Source: Pedobacter alluvionis
GTDB taxonomy: Bacteria > Bacteroidota > Bacteroidia > Sphingobacteriales > Sphingobacteriaceae
Assembly (NCBI RefSeq): GCF_003664035.1
Contig: NZ_RCCK01000018.1
Coordinates: 1 to 50,212, forward strand
Reading direction: 5' to 3'
Length of the DNA stretch: 50,212 bases
Positions 7,329-17,173 of this stretch are shown one piece after another. The translations under genes were made by a program, and so were the position numbers. Below the pieces are notes generated by a model, which saw only the letters and a program-made list of their open reading frames with translations, searched no databases and had not been told where the DNA came from. Position 1 is the stretch's first letter. The number at the start of each line of letters is the position of its first letter.

Positions 7329-10300
7329 TTAATGACAACCTGTTTTTACTTTATTTTTTGTTCCTCCTGCGTCTTTATACTTTTCATCAGCCATTGCGTG
7401 AATTTTATTTTCTAACGGTCCTCCGTCTTTGGCAATGCCGCCATTATCTCTAATCCAGTTTTCTTCGGCAAGAGACAAGTTTTTCTTACCTGCAATATTA
7501 TCTTGAAGGGTTTCAAAATCATATTTTTGACCTCCGTTAGGATTAGCTTTGTTCAGTGCACTATTGTGAGCTGATTGTCGGCGATTAAATGCTTCTATGC
7601 TTTTGGATTTACCAACGTATTGTTTACCAGTGTAAGGGTCGGTTCTTAAATAAACAATACCAGTTAGTCCAAATGGGTCTATCCAACTATTTACATCTCT
7701 AACATATCCATACAAAGTTATTCCACCATTTAACCCAATAGGGTCTTGGTTAATATAAACTCCTTCCTCAGGTGCATAGTATCTAAAACGGTTATAATAC
7801 AGCCCCGTTTCTACATCTTCATATTGCCCTTGATACCTAAACGGGCACTCTGTTAAAGAACTACCGGTATTTAACTTTGCTTTTCCGTAACTATCCAACT
7901 CAATACGCCAGGTGCTTAAGCCTTCATCATCATAAAGCGCTGTTGGCGTTCCTAAGTGGTCGGCAATTATACTGTACTTTTTATCTCGTTTTATTTTAGC
8001 AACCGGTACAAAACTTTCTTCTTCAAAAATCCAGGTAGTTAATTGGTTGTCGTCAATCTCCTTTTCAACATCAAAGGTTTTAAACTCATGTAAAGGTACA
8101 TTTCCATCCCATACAAAATTAGTAATGGTTTGTTTAAATTTCTTAAAAATTCTTCTTCCCAAGGCATCATAACCAAAAGTTACCTCGTGGCCATCGGGCC
8201 GGGTAACTTTAACCAGCATGCCTGCGGCATTCCAGCTGTAATGCCACACCTGGCCATTCCTTTCTTCTTTTTTAATTAAATTACCCAGCGCATCGTAGCT
8301 GTAGGCGGCAGTTCTGCTTTTTAACAAACGCCCACCCTTATCGTATCTGCGGTCTTTTTGTTCTGGCGTTTGGTACAGGTTGCCTACGGCATCGGGCATT
8401 CTAAATTCTACCGTGCCATCGCCATAAATTACCTCGGCCAGGTTGCCATGTACATCGTGCTTAAAGGTTTTGCTCCCTGTACTGCTATCGCTAATGGCCG
8501 TTAACCGATCTCCGTTCCAACTGTACTGGCGCTGCAGTCTTTTATTTCCCTGCTGTATGGTTTGCTGGCTAAGCCTCCCGGCATCATCATAACTGTTGTG
8601 CTGTTCTACTTTACCTGTGGTGTTGCGTTGTACCTCCTGCCCGGCATGGTTATATTTGATATCGGCCTGCCAGCCATTGGCATTAATTTGCTCCACCCAG
8701 TTCATTTGGGCGTTGTACTTTAAGTTAAGGTCGGCACCCAGGCTGCTCTTTAAATGCGTACGTTGCCCCAATAAATTAAAGGTATTGTTTAAACTATGCT
8801 GGTTGCTGCTTTCCTGTATAATATTGCCCATTACATCACGCTGTAACTGTACCTTTGCCAGGTTATTGGTAGCCGTAATCAGGTTGCCCATGGCATCATA
8901 GTCATACTGCTCCATGCTGTTATCGGCATGGTAGTAAACCGTGCTTAGCTGGCCTGCAGGGGTATATTCGTAACCTTGCTGCTGTCCGTTGGGTAAGGTG
9001 ATTTGTACTACTTGCCCGGCTTCGTTACGCAGGTATTGGCGGGTAAGGCCATCAAAACCTATTTCGGTAAGCACATTGCCTTCACTATCCAATTCGAAAC
9101 GGTAGCTTTCATTGTTTTCGTTAATCACCTGGGTAAGCTGTCCTTCTTTATCGTATAAAAAAGCAATGTTGGTGTTGCCCTGGGTACGGTTAATGACATC
9201 GCCAAAAAAGTTGTAGGCCAGTTTTACCTGGCTATGCCTGTTGTTTGCTTCAATAACATTGCCCATGCTATCGTAAACCAACCGGTGCAGGTTGCCATCG
9301 GTATCTTTTAGTTCCGTTAACTTACCCGATAGGTTGTATTTTCTATACTGGAAATTGTTAAGCGCATCTTTAATTTCTATGCACCTGCCTAAGGCATCGT
9401 AATAGTAGCTTATTTGTGTCTGGTTGGGCAATTCTACACCACGCAGGTTATAGTCGGTATCGTAGTACAACTGCGTAACCTGCCCCATCACATTACTAAT
9501 GGTATTGATTAAACCATCGTGGTTATAGGTGTAACCTGTTGTGCCTCCTGCAGGGTTCGTTTTGCTGATTAAATTACCGGCATCATCATATTCATACTGC
9601 CACAGCCCTCCGTTGGGCAAGGTGGTTTCGGTTGGTTTGTTAAGCTTATTGTATTTAATGATTACAGCTCCCTGCCCCGGTAAATTAATTTCGGTCAGGT
9701 TTCCGTAATCATCGTATTGGTAGGTGGTGGCTATGCCCAGTTCGTTGCTGGTGGCTATTAAATTACTGCAATCATCATAAGTAAATAATTGCTCGCCGCC
9801 ATTGCTGTTCACAATTTTAGTAACGATGCCATTTTTATGATGATAGTTTTTGGTGTGCCCCAAACTGTTGGTGGCCAGGGTTAGCCCATTTTGATATACA
9901 AAGGTATAGCTAAATAAACCGTTTGGCCCAAGGGCTGCCGTACACCTTCCTTTATCGTCATATTCGAACGTAAATATGGTGCCATCATTAAAACTGCGGG
10001 CTGTAATGTACCTGTCTTTCCAGGCAAAACGATTTCTAAAGCCTTCAGCATTGTAGAGGCCATTTAAATTGCCTTCGCTGGTATAAGTGTACCTCACCGC
10101 CTGAAAGGTAAGACTGCTATTGGCAATACCTGGATTTGGCAGAACAAGTGCGGTAATTAATCCTTCTTCGTTACTTTCGACCGTAATTATTCGATCTGCA
10201 CTATCTTTAATTTGAATTAAATGTCCTTGTTCGTTATAACTAAACCTGATGGCAAAGCCATTTCTATTGGCAATGCTGCGTAAAAGACCATGGTTGTTCG

Positions 10301-11486
10301 CATTGGCCAGCGGTGCATTAAAATAATAAAACAAACCATCTTTACTACCAATAAAATATTCGCCCTGCTCATCTCGGTGAAGCTCAAATTTTTCTATGGG
10401 GTTGTAAAAGCTGGTACCTGGTTGTAAAACGGGAAACACAACTGGCCGGCCTGCAGTATCGTTCATTACAACCATTTTATCTGCTTCATTGATCAGCAGG
10501 GTAATGTCGTAACTGTGGTAAATGTTCTTGCCCAAAGGGCCGTTGTACTGGCTATCGCTGTAATAATTTGCCTCCCATACCAAAGGTATTGGCCCGGGCA
10601 AGGTAAAACCTTCTAAATAACTGGCCATGTGGCCACTGGCTGCATCTACCGGTTCGCCTAAATATTTACAAACAAAAGGTTGTACCGCATTTCTAAACTT
10701 GCTAAAGCCCGGAAACTTAGCTTCAATTTTTGCCATTAGCTTGGTGAGCAGTTTACCCAGCATTTTTATGGCAAACTTAAGTCCATGCATAAGGCCCATA
10801 AACATTAAGCTATTCACTAAATCTGCAAATGTAAGCGGTTGCTCTTCTTTTGGACCGCCAATAATAACAGGCCTCCCTAGCGGAAGAACGACCATAACGG
10901 CAGTTAAAAAATTTAAATAAAAACCTCCGGTGGGATTGTTGTACAAAATTTTCCCTATATCCTGACAGGAATATGCCCGGCATAAAAAAGTGCTTTGATA
11001 CATGCCCTGGGTAATCACGGTTTTACTGCCGTGAGAGAGTTGCCCCTCATGGGGGTGGAAAAATTTTGGCAGCAGGAATAAAGGGTGGGGGATTACCGAA
11101 TGCAGCAAATTTAAGGCTTTAACCGCTTTACCCAAACCTTTAAGTTTGCCCATGATAGGCGGTACAGAAGGCATACCCCAGAGCGCTCCCTGCGCAGCAC
11201 CTCTATAACATCCGTTAATTAACACCGTGCCGCCCATTGGCACATCCTTAGCAATTGTAAATGAACCTTCAGCGTACACCGGCATTGCCGGAAGCGTAAA
11301 ATGGATATAATCCATCGGATCAAAAATTAATGCCGCAAAGGGCGTAATAGGGCAGGGCGTAATCGGCCAGGGCACCTTTAGTACATGGAAATCAAGCCCC
11401 AGAACGATATCGAAATGTTTTGCCGCCGGTTGTGGATCAACAGAGGCTGGCAGCACTATTGGATTATTTTCTATTTTAAATGCCAT
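7329..11486 (-). CDS. Rhs-family T6SS effector with GIY-YIG-like nuclease tip
   Basis: A full-length 1385-residue Rhs protein. Residues 1-250 form a PAAR-like/hydrophobic N-terminal region (PMGGTVLINGC, LPLGRPVIIGGP). Residues ~275-345 match the DUF6531 module (GEPVDAASGHM, LPGPIPLVWE). Residues ~400-1150 are YD repeats that build the beta-shell cage, and the Rhs core ends with NRFRYYAPEEGVYINQDPIGL and the DPFGL autocleavage motif near 1274. The last ~111 residues are the toxin: VYLRTDPYTGKQYVGKS followed by an NRRQ helix and a Glu (LAEENW), typical of GIY-YIG nucleases, so it probably cuts DNA in the target cell. It is the fourth gene of the vgrG operon, 18 bases after the lipoprotein gene, and is followed by its immunity gene. 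Confidence 0.92.
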   Translation of the reverse strand: MAFKIENNPIVLPASVDPQPAAKHFDIVLGLDFHVLKVPWPITPCPITPFAALIFDPMDYIHFTLPAMPVYAEGSFTIAKDVPMGGTVLINGCYRGAAQGALWGMPSVPPIMGKLKGLGKAVKALNLLHSVIPHPLFLLPKFFHPHEGQLSHGSKTVITQGMYQSTFLCRAYSCQDIGKILYNNPTGGFYLNFLTAVMVVLPLGRPVIIGGPKEEQPLTFADLVNSLMFMGLMHGLKFAIKMLGKLLTKLMAKIEAKFPGFSKFRNAVQPFVCKYLGEPVDAASGHMASYLEGFTLPGPIPLVWEANYYSDSQYNGPLGKNIYHSYDITLLINEADKMVVMNDTAGRPVVFPVLQPGTSFYNPIEKFELHRDEQGEYFIGSKDGLFYYFNAPLANANNHGLLRSIANRNGFAIRFSYNEQGHLIQIKDSADRIITVESNEEGLITALVLPNPGIANSSLTFQAVRYTYTSEGNLNGLYNAEGFRNRFAWKDRYITARSFNDGTIFTFEYDDKGRCTAALGPNGLFSYTFVYQNGLTLATNSLGHTKNYHHKNGIVTKIVNSNGGEQLFTYDDCSNLIATSNELGIATTYQYDDYGNLTEINLPGQGAVIIKYNKLNKPTETTLPNGGLWQYEYDDAGNLISKTNPAGGTTGYTYNHDGLINTISNVMGQVTQLYYDTDYNLRGVELPNQTQISYYYDALGRCIEIKDALNNFQYRKYNLSGKLTELKDTDGNLHRLVYDSMGNVIEANNRHSQVKLAYNFFGDVINRTQGNTNIAFLYDKEGQLTQVINENNESYRFELDSEGNVLTEIGFDGLTRQYLRNEAGQVVQITLPNGQQQGYEYTPAGQLSTVYYHADNSMEQYDYDAMGNLITATNNLAKVQLQRDVMGNIIQESSNQHSLNNTFNLLGQRTHLKSSLGADLNLKYNAQMNWVEQINANGWQADIKYNHAGQEVQRNTTGKVEQHNSYDDAGRLSQQTIQQGNKRLQRQYSWNGDRLTAISDSSTGSKTFKHDVHGNLAEVIYGDGTVEFRMPDAVGNLYQTPEQKDRRYDKGGRLLKSRTAAYSYDALGNLIKKEERNGQVWHYSWNAAGMLVKVTRPDGHEVTFGYDALGRRIFKKFKQTITNFVWDGNVPLHEFKTFDVEKEIDDNQLTTWIFEEESFVPVAKIKRDKKYSIIADHLGTPTALYDDEGLSTWRIELDSYGKAKLNTGSSLTECPFRYQGQYEDVETGLYYNRFRYYAPEEGVYINQDPIGLNGGITLYGYVRDVNSWIDPFGLTGIVYLRTDPYTGKQYVGKSKSIEAFNRRQSAHNSALNKANPNGGQKYDFETLQDNIAGKKNLSLAEENWIRDNGGIAKDGGPLENKIHAMADEKYKDAGGTKNKVKTGCH

Positions 11487-11504
11487 AGGATATAAGATTA
11501 TAAA

Positions 11505-11840
11505 TTATGGTCGGCTAGTCTTAACCTCACTATCAGCATTGGTTGGATCATAATATACCGTTATTGTATCCTTCTCATTATACTCGCCACCCAACTCACA
11601 GTTAAAGCGGCTGATTTTTTCCCCATTAGCAGCTATAATCGTAATGTTATACCTGGCTTGTTTGGCGCCATATCTGGTGATACGAACCGGCATTTTTTCA
11701 TCTATCACCGCCCTTGCTTCCACATAGTTTTTATATTTGATGTCGGTTTCATTATCCTTTTTAAAATAACTGCAGCCGGTATAAATGATGGATATGATGA
11801 TAAAAATGGCACCAAGCCATATGGCATTATTAGTATTCAT
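11505..11840 (-). CDS. Small lipoprotein or membrane-anchored protein in the T6SS effector operon
   Basis: The 111-residue protein has an N-terminal hydrophobic stretch (residues ~8-22) ending IIYTGC, a plausible lipobox with Cys23, or else a single transmembrane anchor. The rest is a short beta-rich domain with a YYDPTNADSEV ending, resembling DUF3592-type small domains. Its start codon lies one base from the end of the TPR gene, and rhs begins 18 bases after its stop, so it is part of one operon. A role in loading or stabilising the Rhs effector, or a general envelope role, is conceivable; nothing specific can be shown. Confidence 0.7.
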   Translation of the reverse strand: MNTNNAIWLGAIFIIISIIYTGCSYFKKDNETDIKYKNYVEARAVIDEKMPVRITRYGAKQARYNITIIAANGEKISRFNCELGGEYNEKDTITVYYDPTNADSEVKTSRP

Positions 11841-11841
11841 G

Positions 11842-13173
11842 TTATTTAGCTTTGGTAAGTTCTTTATATTGATGATCTAAATTATTTCTCCAGTTTTGTC
11901 CCCATAGTTCATCCATTACGGGATGGTATTTGTTTAACATCGCCTGATCTGCTATACTCAGCATATCCTTTGCGTAAAACATAGCCATAGCATTATCTTT
12001 TAATTCCATTTGCTGATCCTGGGCCAGTAACTCCCAACCGGTTATAAAGCAATTTCTGGCTTCTTCTTTACCGGCGCTTTTTCTTAAGCTATTACCCAGC
12101 ATCTGATAAATACCGGCAAGTAATAAGGTATTGGTTTCATTACTATTTAATGTTAAACAGTTATTATAAACAGACGCAGCTTCTTCAAACTTACTGCTCA
12201 TGAAATACAAATTTCCTTTGGCGATATAGTATTGATATGGTGTTTGATCTTTGATATTATTTTTTTCGGATTGTACAATTGCTATTGCTTTATCAATGGC
12301 ATGGTGCGCTTCTTCAGGTTTATTTACTGATGCATAGAATGTGTGCTCAAAAAAATGAACCAATGCCTGTTGAGCTGCCCAGCCATATTTCTGCGCTATT
12401 TTTAGACAGGTATCGCTATAATAATGTACCTGTTCTTCATCTCTGTATCCAATGGCTTCATTCATTTTAATTAATGACTGCTGAAAACTGACCATTTCCC
12501 TTTCTTCCGGTGAAGTTTTCGCAGCTTTTGTATCTTCCAAAATCTGATCCATTGCTCCGGCAATATCCAGGTCGGGATACAGGTATTTAAACTGGTTAGA
12601 CTGTTTTTTAGATAAACTTTCGAAATACATCGAATCACGGGACTCGTATAACATGATACGAATACGGGGGTCGATTTTCTCTTGCATCAACAATTCAATC
12701 CAATTGCTAAAGGCTTTTACATCATTTAATGTACTTGGAAACAAAGCCAGCACAAGTTTTTCGTCATCCGCTGAAATTTTTAGTGCTAAAGCCAATAAAT
12801 TCATATTTTCAACAAACCATTCACTTTCGTTAACGTTTTCTGTCCAGGCGGTTGGCTGCCATTCTATTAAGCCTGTTATTTCGGTAAGTGTTGGATCTTT
12901 ATTCCATTCATTAAAATACTGTTGCAAATCGCCAATTATTCTGGCGCCATAAGATTGAATTTCAGGTTCGAAAGGCTGCGCCAAACATAAGATCGTGTCT
13001 TGTAATGTTTTCTCATAGGATGTTTGGAATATTACAAATCCTTTGATTGTCTTGAATTCTACAGAAGAAGAACCAACCCAGGCAAATGTAGTTACATTTG
13101 GATATTTTTGTAATGCTTCTGTCCACATCTCGGAAAGCATCATTACCCTTTGCATAATTGCGTTACGCTCCAT
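11842..13173 (-). CDS. TPR-like protein of the vgrG-rhs operon
   Basis: The 443-residue soluble protein has no signal peptide. The C-terminal half contains helical repeats resembling TPRs (for example QYYIAKGNLYFMSSKFEEAA with an LTLNSNETNTLLLAGIYQ follow-up). The N-terminal ~200 residues are an unrecognised alpha/beta region. It begins seven bases after vgrG and ends one base before the lipoprotein gene. Its position between vgrG and rhs is where Gram-negative T6SS loci commonly encode effector adaptors, so I infer an adaptor or chaperone that links the Rhs effector to the VgrG spike. It does not look like the DUF4123, DUF1795 or DUF2169 adaptors. Confidence 0.65.
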   Translation of the reverse strand: MERNAIMQRVMMLSEMWTEALQKYPNVTTFAWVGSSSVEFKTIKGFVIFQTSYEKTLQDTILCLAQPFEPEIQSYGARIIGDLQQYFNEWNKDPTLTEITGLIEWQPTAWTENVNESEWFVENMNLLALALKISADDEKLVLALFPSTLNDVKAFSNWIELLMQEKIDPRIRIMLYESRDSMYFESLSKKQSNQFKYLYPDLDIAGAMDQILEDTKAAKTSPEEREMVSFQQSLIKMNEAIGYRDEEQVHYYSDTCLKIAQKYGWAAQQALVHFFEHTFYASVNKPEEAHHAIDKAIAIVQSEKNNIKDQTPYQYYIAKGNLYFMSSKFEEAASVYNNCLTLNSNETNTLLLAGIYQMLGNSLRKSAGKEEARNCFITGWELLAQDQQMELKDNAMAMFYAKDMLSIADQAMLNKYHPVMDELWGQNWRNNLDHQYKELTKAK

Positions 13174-13180
13174 TTATAGC

Positions 13181-15007
13181 CTAGTTGATGTTTACGTTTT
13201 TCCCGGCAATTATCGTATCGCCCGTTGATTTTAACTTAATTGTTCCACCTTCTGAACCAGCTTCCACGCTTTTTTCACCTGATAGGCTCAGCTTATCTTT
13301 GGCACCTATGCTCACATTTTTTGGATCTAATGAAAAGCCAGATCCATTAAAACTATCTCCTTTTGTTGCGCCCGAACCCATGGATATCAATTCAGAACCC
13401 AGAGCGGTTATATTTTTAGCTTTCATCGAAATATTTCCATCTTTATCAAGGCTAATTGCGCTTGCGGCACTTTCACCTTCACCGCAACTAATGGTGATGC
13501 TAACTTTACTATGCATGCTGATATTTCCTTCTCCATCCAGCACAATCAAGTTATCATCCTTGTCTTTTATGGTCATGCCTCCTCCATCATCCAGTTGAAC
13601 GGTGTGTCCGCTTTTTGAGGTTAAGCTTTTACTATTATTGCTTGCACTACCACCGCTGCCACTTTCTCCATGAAAAACTGACCCTAAAACGATAGGTCTT
13701 GCAATATTGCCTTCTTCAAAAGTAACGGCTACCTGATCTCCTTTTTCCGGAATGAACACAAAGCCCCTGTTTTTACTTACTTTATCACTGCTACCTGCAT
13801 CTGGTGTAATTACCCGTAGCCATTCAGTAACATCATTGGTTAAACATTTCCATTTAAATTGCACTTTAATCCGGCCTTGTCCCTGAGGGTCATCATTATC
13901 AATTACATCAGCCAGTTGCATATCCGGGCTGGGCTTATCGTAATTTTTCACCAGGATCCGCTCGGTAGTGGAAACTACTCCTTCAAAAGTGTTGTGGTAT
14001 TTTCCTGTTCCATCCAGGTTGTGGGTGATGCTGGTAATTAAAAACCGGCCCAGGCTTTGGGTAGCAAAAGCAATTTCCTGCCTGATGCTCATGGTAATTT
14101 CGGCCAGTGTACCGATCCCCAGTTCGGCATTATCGCCACTGGCGTTTACCTTTAATAACTCGCTGATGTGTGCCTTTTCCTCATTCTCTACATGGCTTTT
14201 AATGTCGCCATCGTTATCAACCCTGATCATAGCGGGCTGATTAAATGTTTTACTGTACATCATGTTCGATGCCTGAATGGCATGTGCCAAATCTGGGTTG
14301 CCGTCCGTTTGTCCAATACTTTCGCTTTCCAGTATTTTATTCTGTTTGGGATTATAGGCAAAGCGTTTATTCTTAATGGGCGAAACCTCCATGGCATATT
14401 GCAGGTTGTGTACATCGCGGCCATAAAATAGGGCAATATCTTTTTGCTGATCGGGCTTGCCGAAATTGAGTTGTTGCCCATCATAATACAGCCATTCGTG
14501 GTATTCTCCTGATAAGCGGTTCAGAAATTCCCAGTCGCTTTCCTTGTACTGAATGAGGTAATCAATGCTGGTTTTACGGCTGGCATTGGCTACAATTTTT
14601 AAATCGTTGGCGGGGGTATCACTGGTAGCCAGTTTTACGATGTCGTTTAAATCTTTATCCAGGTAGGAACCCAGATCTTCGCCGCGGTCTATTAAAATCG
14701 TCGGACTGTAACCACTTACAATTAACACACCGTGATAGCCATGGCTTTGAGCCAGTTCTACCCGGGTAACTAAACCTGAAAAATTTTGAAGCTGTTCCTG
14801 TGAATATCCAAAGGATGCGGTTAAGGTTTTACCTACAAAATCACGGCTATCATCAAGGCTGATTAAGCCTGGCGCCCCCATCTGATCGTGGTTAAAGCGC
14901 AATTGGAAATAGTGGTGACTGTTAAATTCCTGCTGTAAACTAAATGAAGCGAAATGATTAATCGCCTTATCTCCAATATTAATTTCGGTAATGAGTTTGT
15001 TTTCCAT
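13181..15007 (-). CDS. vgrG: VgrG-type T6SS spike protein
   Basis: A 608-residue VgrG. Residues 1-~340 form the gp27-like base (opening LITEINIGDKAINHFASFSL). Residues ~370-460 contain the gp5-like OB fold with the signatures DPQGQGRIKVQF, RGFVFIPEKGDQVAVTFEEGN and RPIVLGSVFHGE. The remainder is a Gly/Asp/Lys-rich beta-helix needle with repeated 'GxIxMxSK/KAKN' strands (for example GEGNISMHSKVSI). There is no C-terminal toxin extension; the cargo is encoded downstream as the Rhs protein. It is the first gene of the operon, and the ~600-base AT-rich gap upstream presumably holds the promoter. Confidence 0.93.
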   Translation of the reverse strand: MENKLITEINIGDKAINHFASFSLQQEFNSHHYFQLRFNHDQMGAPGLISLDDSRDFVGKTLTASFGYSQEQLQNFSGLVTRVELAQSHGYHGVLIVSGYSPTILIDRGEDLGSYLDKDLNDIVKLATSDTPANDLKIVANASRKTSIDYLIQYKESDWEFLNRLSGEYHEWLYYDGQQLNFGKPDQQKDIALFYGRDVHNLQYAMEVSPIKNKRFAYNPKQNKILESESIGQTDGNPDLAHAIQASNMMYSKTFNQPAMIRVDNDGDIKSHVENEEKAHISELLKVNASGDNAELGIGTLAEITMSIRQEIAFATQSLGRFLITSITHNLDGTGKYHNTFEGVVSTTERILVKNYDKPSPDMQLADVIDNDDPQGQGRIKVQFKWKCLTNDVTEWLRVITPDAGSSDKVSKNRGFVFIPEKGDQVAVTFEEGNIARPIVLGSVFHGESGSGGSASNNSKSLTSKSGHTVQLDDGGGMTIKDKDDNLIVLDGEGNISMHSKVSITISCGEGESAASAISLDKDGNISMKAKNITALGSELISMGSGATKGDSFNGSGFSLDPKNVSIGAKDKLSLSGEKSVEAGSEGGTIKLKSTGDTIIAGKNVNIN

Positions 15008-15604
15008 GAGCGTTTAATTATTAATTAGATTAACATGTATGCATATAAAGCTATATTTTATACTTGGATCAAGATCATTTAGCCTTTAAATATGCTTAAG
15101 GTAGATCCAATACGATGCTTAATGTAAATAAATGTTATTTTAATTTATATCACATCTATTACGTCTTTAAATTAAAAATATTTTAGGTTATTAATAATTA
15201 GTAATCAAAAATCAATCCCTTTTGGTTAAATATGTTTCTCGTTATCAATATATAATGGGTAGAATCCACTGTGAGGCTGGCTAAAATGTCCAAAAGAAAG
15301 GTTACGGATTCTAAAACATTTGAAATATAATCTCGTAAATATATAATCACAAAAAAACGTATCCTGATTTTATTATTTTATGTATTTTTTTAAATACACT
15401 TATTAACTTAATTATGAATGTTTATGTCTACACGAAATTAAATGTTTTATGTCGGGATATTTCGGGTAAAAAGAATTAGGCTAATGAGGTTAACAGAGGA
15501 GTCAGCATAACTAATTACTCTATCAAACCTGTAATGTTCTTTCTTAGATTAAGCTGTTTTTATAATGAAAGTCTATCCATGGCATTTGTTGATTTAGCTT
15601 TTTA
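15008..15604. other. Intergenic region upstream of vgrG
   Basis: About 600 bases of AT-rich DNA without a supported gene. It must contain the promoter of the vgrG operon, but I could not find a convincing Bacteroidota promoter pair (TTG with TAnnTTTG) on the minus strand. No clear hairpin terminator for the LysR gene was identified. Confidence 0.5.
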
Positions 15605-16504
15605 TTAATTGTTGACATGATAATCCGTCGCATGATCTTTTAAAATTTCCATTAATAAGCGTGCCGCTTTTTTTCGATAAGAACCCGTCGGCCAGGTTAC
15701 AGTAGCAAGCCGGTTCATTCCTTCACCGGTTATTTTAATGGCTTTTAAAGAAGGGTAATTAAATATGGATGACCCCATTAGGATCGTTGCCCAGCGGCCA
15801 CTGTTCACCAACTGTAAAAGTGCATTGATATCATTTACTTCCATTTTGATATCGAGGGACAAATCGTGTTTATCCAATAGCCCATCAAGATAATTGCGGA
15901 TGCTATAACCACTGGAGGGCAAAAGCAATGGCAGGCTTTCCAGCTGTTTGATGTTGATTTGTTTTCGTAATCCTACCGGATGACTTTGATGCACAATAAG
16001 TGCCAGGCATGAAGAAAACAGTGATTCTGTATTATAGCTCCCGGCTTTTTCCTCCTGTGAAAAAGATAACATCAGGTCGAGGCGGCCCTGTTCAAGTTTG
16101 CTTAATAAATCCTGCGTAGTGCCAAAACCTATTTGTAAATGAATATTCGGGTAGCTGCTGGAAAAGTCGAGTATCGCTTTGGTTAACAAGTCTGTAAGGC
16201 CATAAGTAACCCCGATGGTTAGGGTTCCAATATCAAGGTTCATCAGATCCTTCAGCATACTTTTTCCATCCTCGGCATCCTTTACCGTTTTTATGGCAAA
16301 GGGGAGGAAAGTTTTTCCAGCTTCTGTTAGGCGCACCCTTTTTGCAATACGGTCAAATAATGGGATACCAAGTTCGTCTTCGAGTTGTTTAATTTGTTGC
16401 GATAAAGTGCTTTGGGTGATGAACAGCCCGTTGGAGGCCTCGGTGAAGTTTTGTAATTCAGCGGCTTTAATAAAGTACTTGAGTTGGCGTAGTTCCATTT
16501 TCAA
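15605..16504 (-). CDS. LysR-family transcriptional regulator
   Basis: A 299-residue LysR protein. Residues 3-62 are the winged helix-turn-helix (ELRQLKYFIKAAELQNFTEA, then TQSTLSQQIKQLEDELG, FDR and VRLTEAGK). Residues ~90-295 are the periplasmic-binding-protein-like effector domain. Met1 or Met3 could be the start. It is divergent from the SRPBCC-like and oxidoreductase genes across a ~100-base spacer, the standard arrangement for a LysR protein controlling its neighbour. The inducer is unknown. Confidence 0.93.
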   Translation of the reverse strand: MKMELRQLKYFIKAAELQNFTEASNGLFITQSTLSQQIKQLEDELGIPLFDRIAKRVRLTEAGKTFLPFAIKTVKDAEDGKSMLKDLMNLDIGTLTIGVTYGLTDLLTKAILDFSSSYPNIHLQIGFGTTQDLLSKLEQGRLDLMLSFSQEEKAGSYNTESLFSSCLALIVHQSHPVGLRKQINIKQLESLPLLLPSSGYSIRNYLDGLLDKHDLSLDIKMEVNDINALLQLVNSGRWATILMGSSIFNYPSLKAIKITGEGMNRLATVTWPTGSYRKKAARLLMEILKDHATDYHVNN

Positions 16505-16606
16505 ATATAATGAGTTAATCGGTTTTAACGATCAACTTTATTGAAAATAAGTGTTTAGACGATAATGAATTTATCCTGACCTTTGACTTATCAAACTAAA
16601 AAAAAT

Positions 16607-17158
16607 ATGGAAATTAAACAAACCTCCGAAAACGCACTTTCACATTCTGTTGTAAAAGCAGTTATTAACGCACCAATTGAAATGGTAAATATCGCCGATT
16701 GGCTGTTTAACCTTCCGGATGCAGAATATCAAAAATGTTCTACCGCCCACATTGCGGCTGGCTTTACCCGTACGATTGAAGGCGAACCTATGTCTATCAA
16801 TGTGGAAACCATTGGAAACGCGCTTATCATTCAACACTATGTGGCTACCGAATACCGGGCCGATTATTGCCGCATGTTATCAGTATCTGATTCGATAACT
16901 ACAAATGGCAGGAGTAAAGTGCAGGTACTTTGGGAGCTGAAAGTGACCAAACTGGATAATAACCGCTGTGAGTACACCAATGAAATTCATGCCACGGCAA
17001 CGCCTGAGTTCTTTGCGTTTATGAAAGCGCACAATATTACACTTGAGCAAGCTGCCCATGACCGGCAAGTTGCATCTGACGCACATAATCATGAAGAAAC
17101 CCCTCTTTTTGCCAAAAGCATTGAAAAGAAAGCGCTTACCGGAAATTATGGTATTTAA
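16607..17158 (+). CDS. Small SRPBCC-like hypothetical protein
   Basis: The 183-residue protein starts MEIKQTSENALSHSVVKA at the ATG; an in-frame TTG eight codons upstream is possible but less likely. An early 'VKAVINAPIEMV' strand-helix and a long C-terminal helix (PEFFAFMKAHNITLEQAAHD) suggest the START/SRPBCC fold used for binding hydrophobic ligands. Family membership is tentative. The next gene starts 15 bases after its stop, so it is probably co-transcribed with the oxidoreductase and controlled by the divergent LysR protein. Confidence 0.7.
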   Translation: MEIKQTSENALSHSVVKAVINAPIEMVNIADWLFNLPDAEYQKCSTAHIAAGFTRTIEGEPMSINVETIGNALIIQHYVATEYRADYCRMLSVSDSITTNGRSKVQVLWELKVTKLDNNRCEYTNEIHATATPEFFAFMKAHNITLEQAAHDRQVASDAHNHEETPLFAKSIEKKALTGNYGI

Positions 17159-17173
17159 TCAAAACCAATTGTA

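Noticed and set aside
10627..10920. Plus-strand open frames inside rhs, vgrG and other large genes
   Set aside because: They lie wholly within well-supported genes on the other strand, show no motif and have the composition expected of shadow frames.
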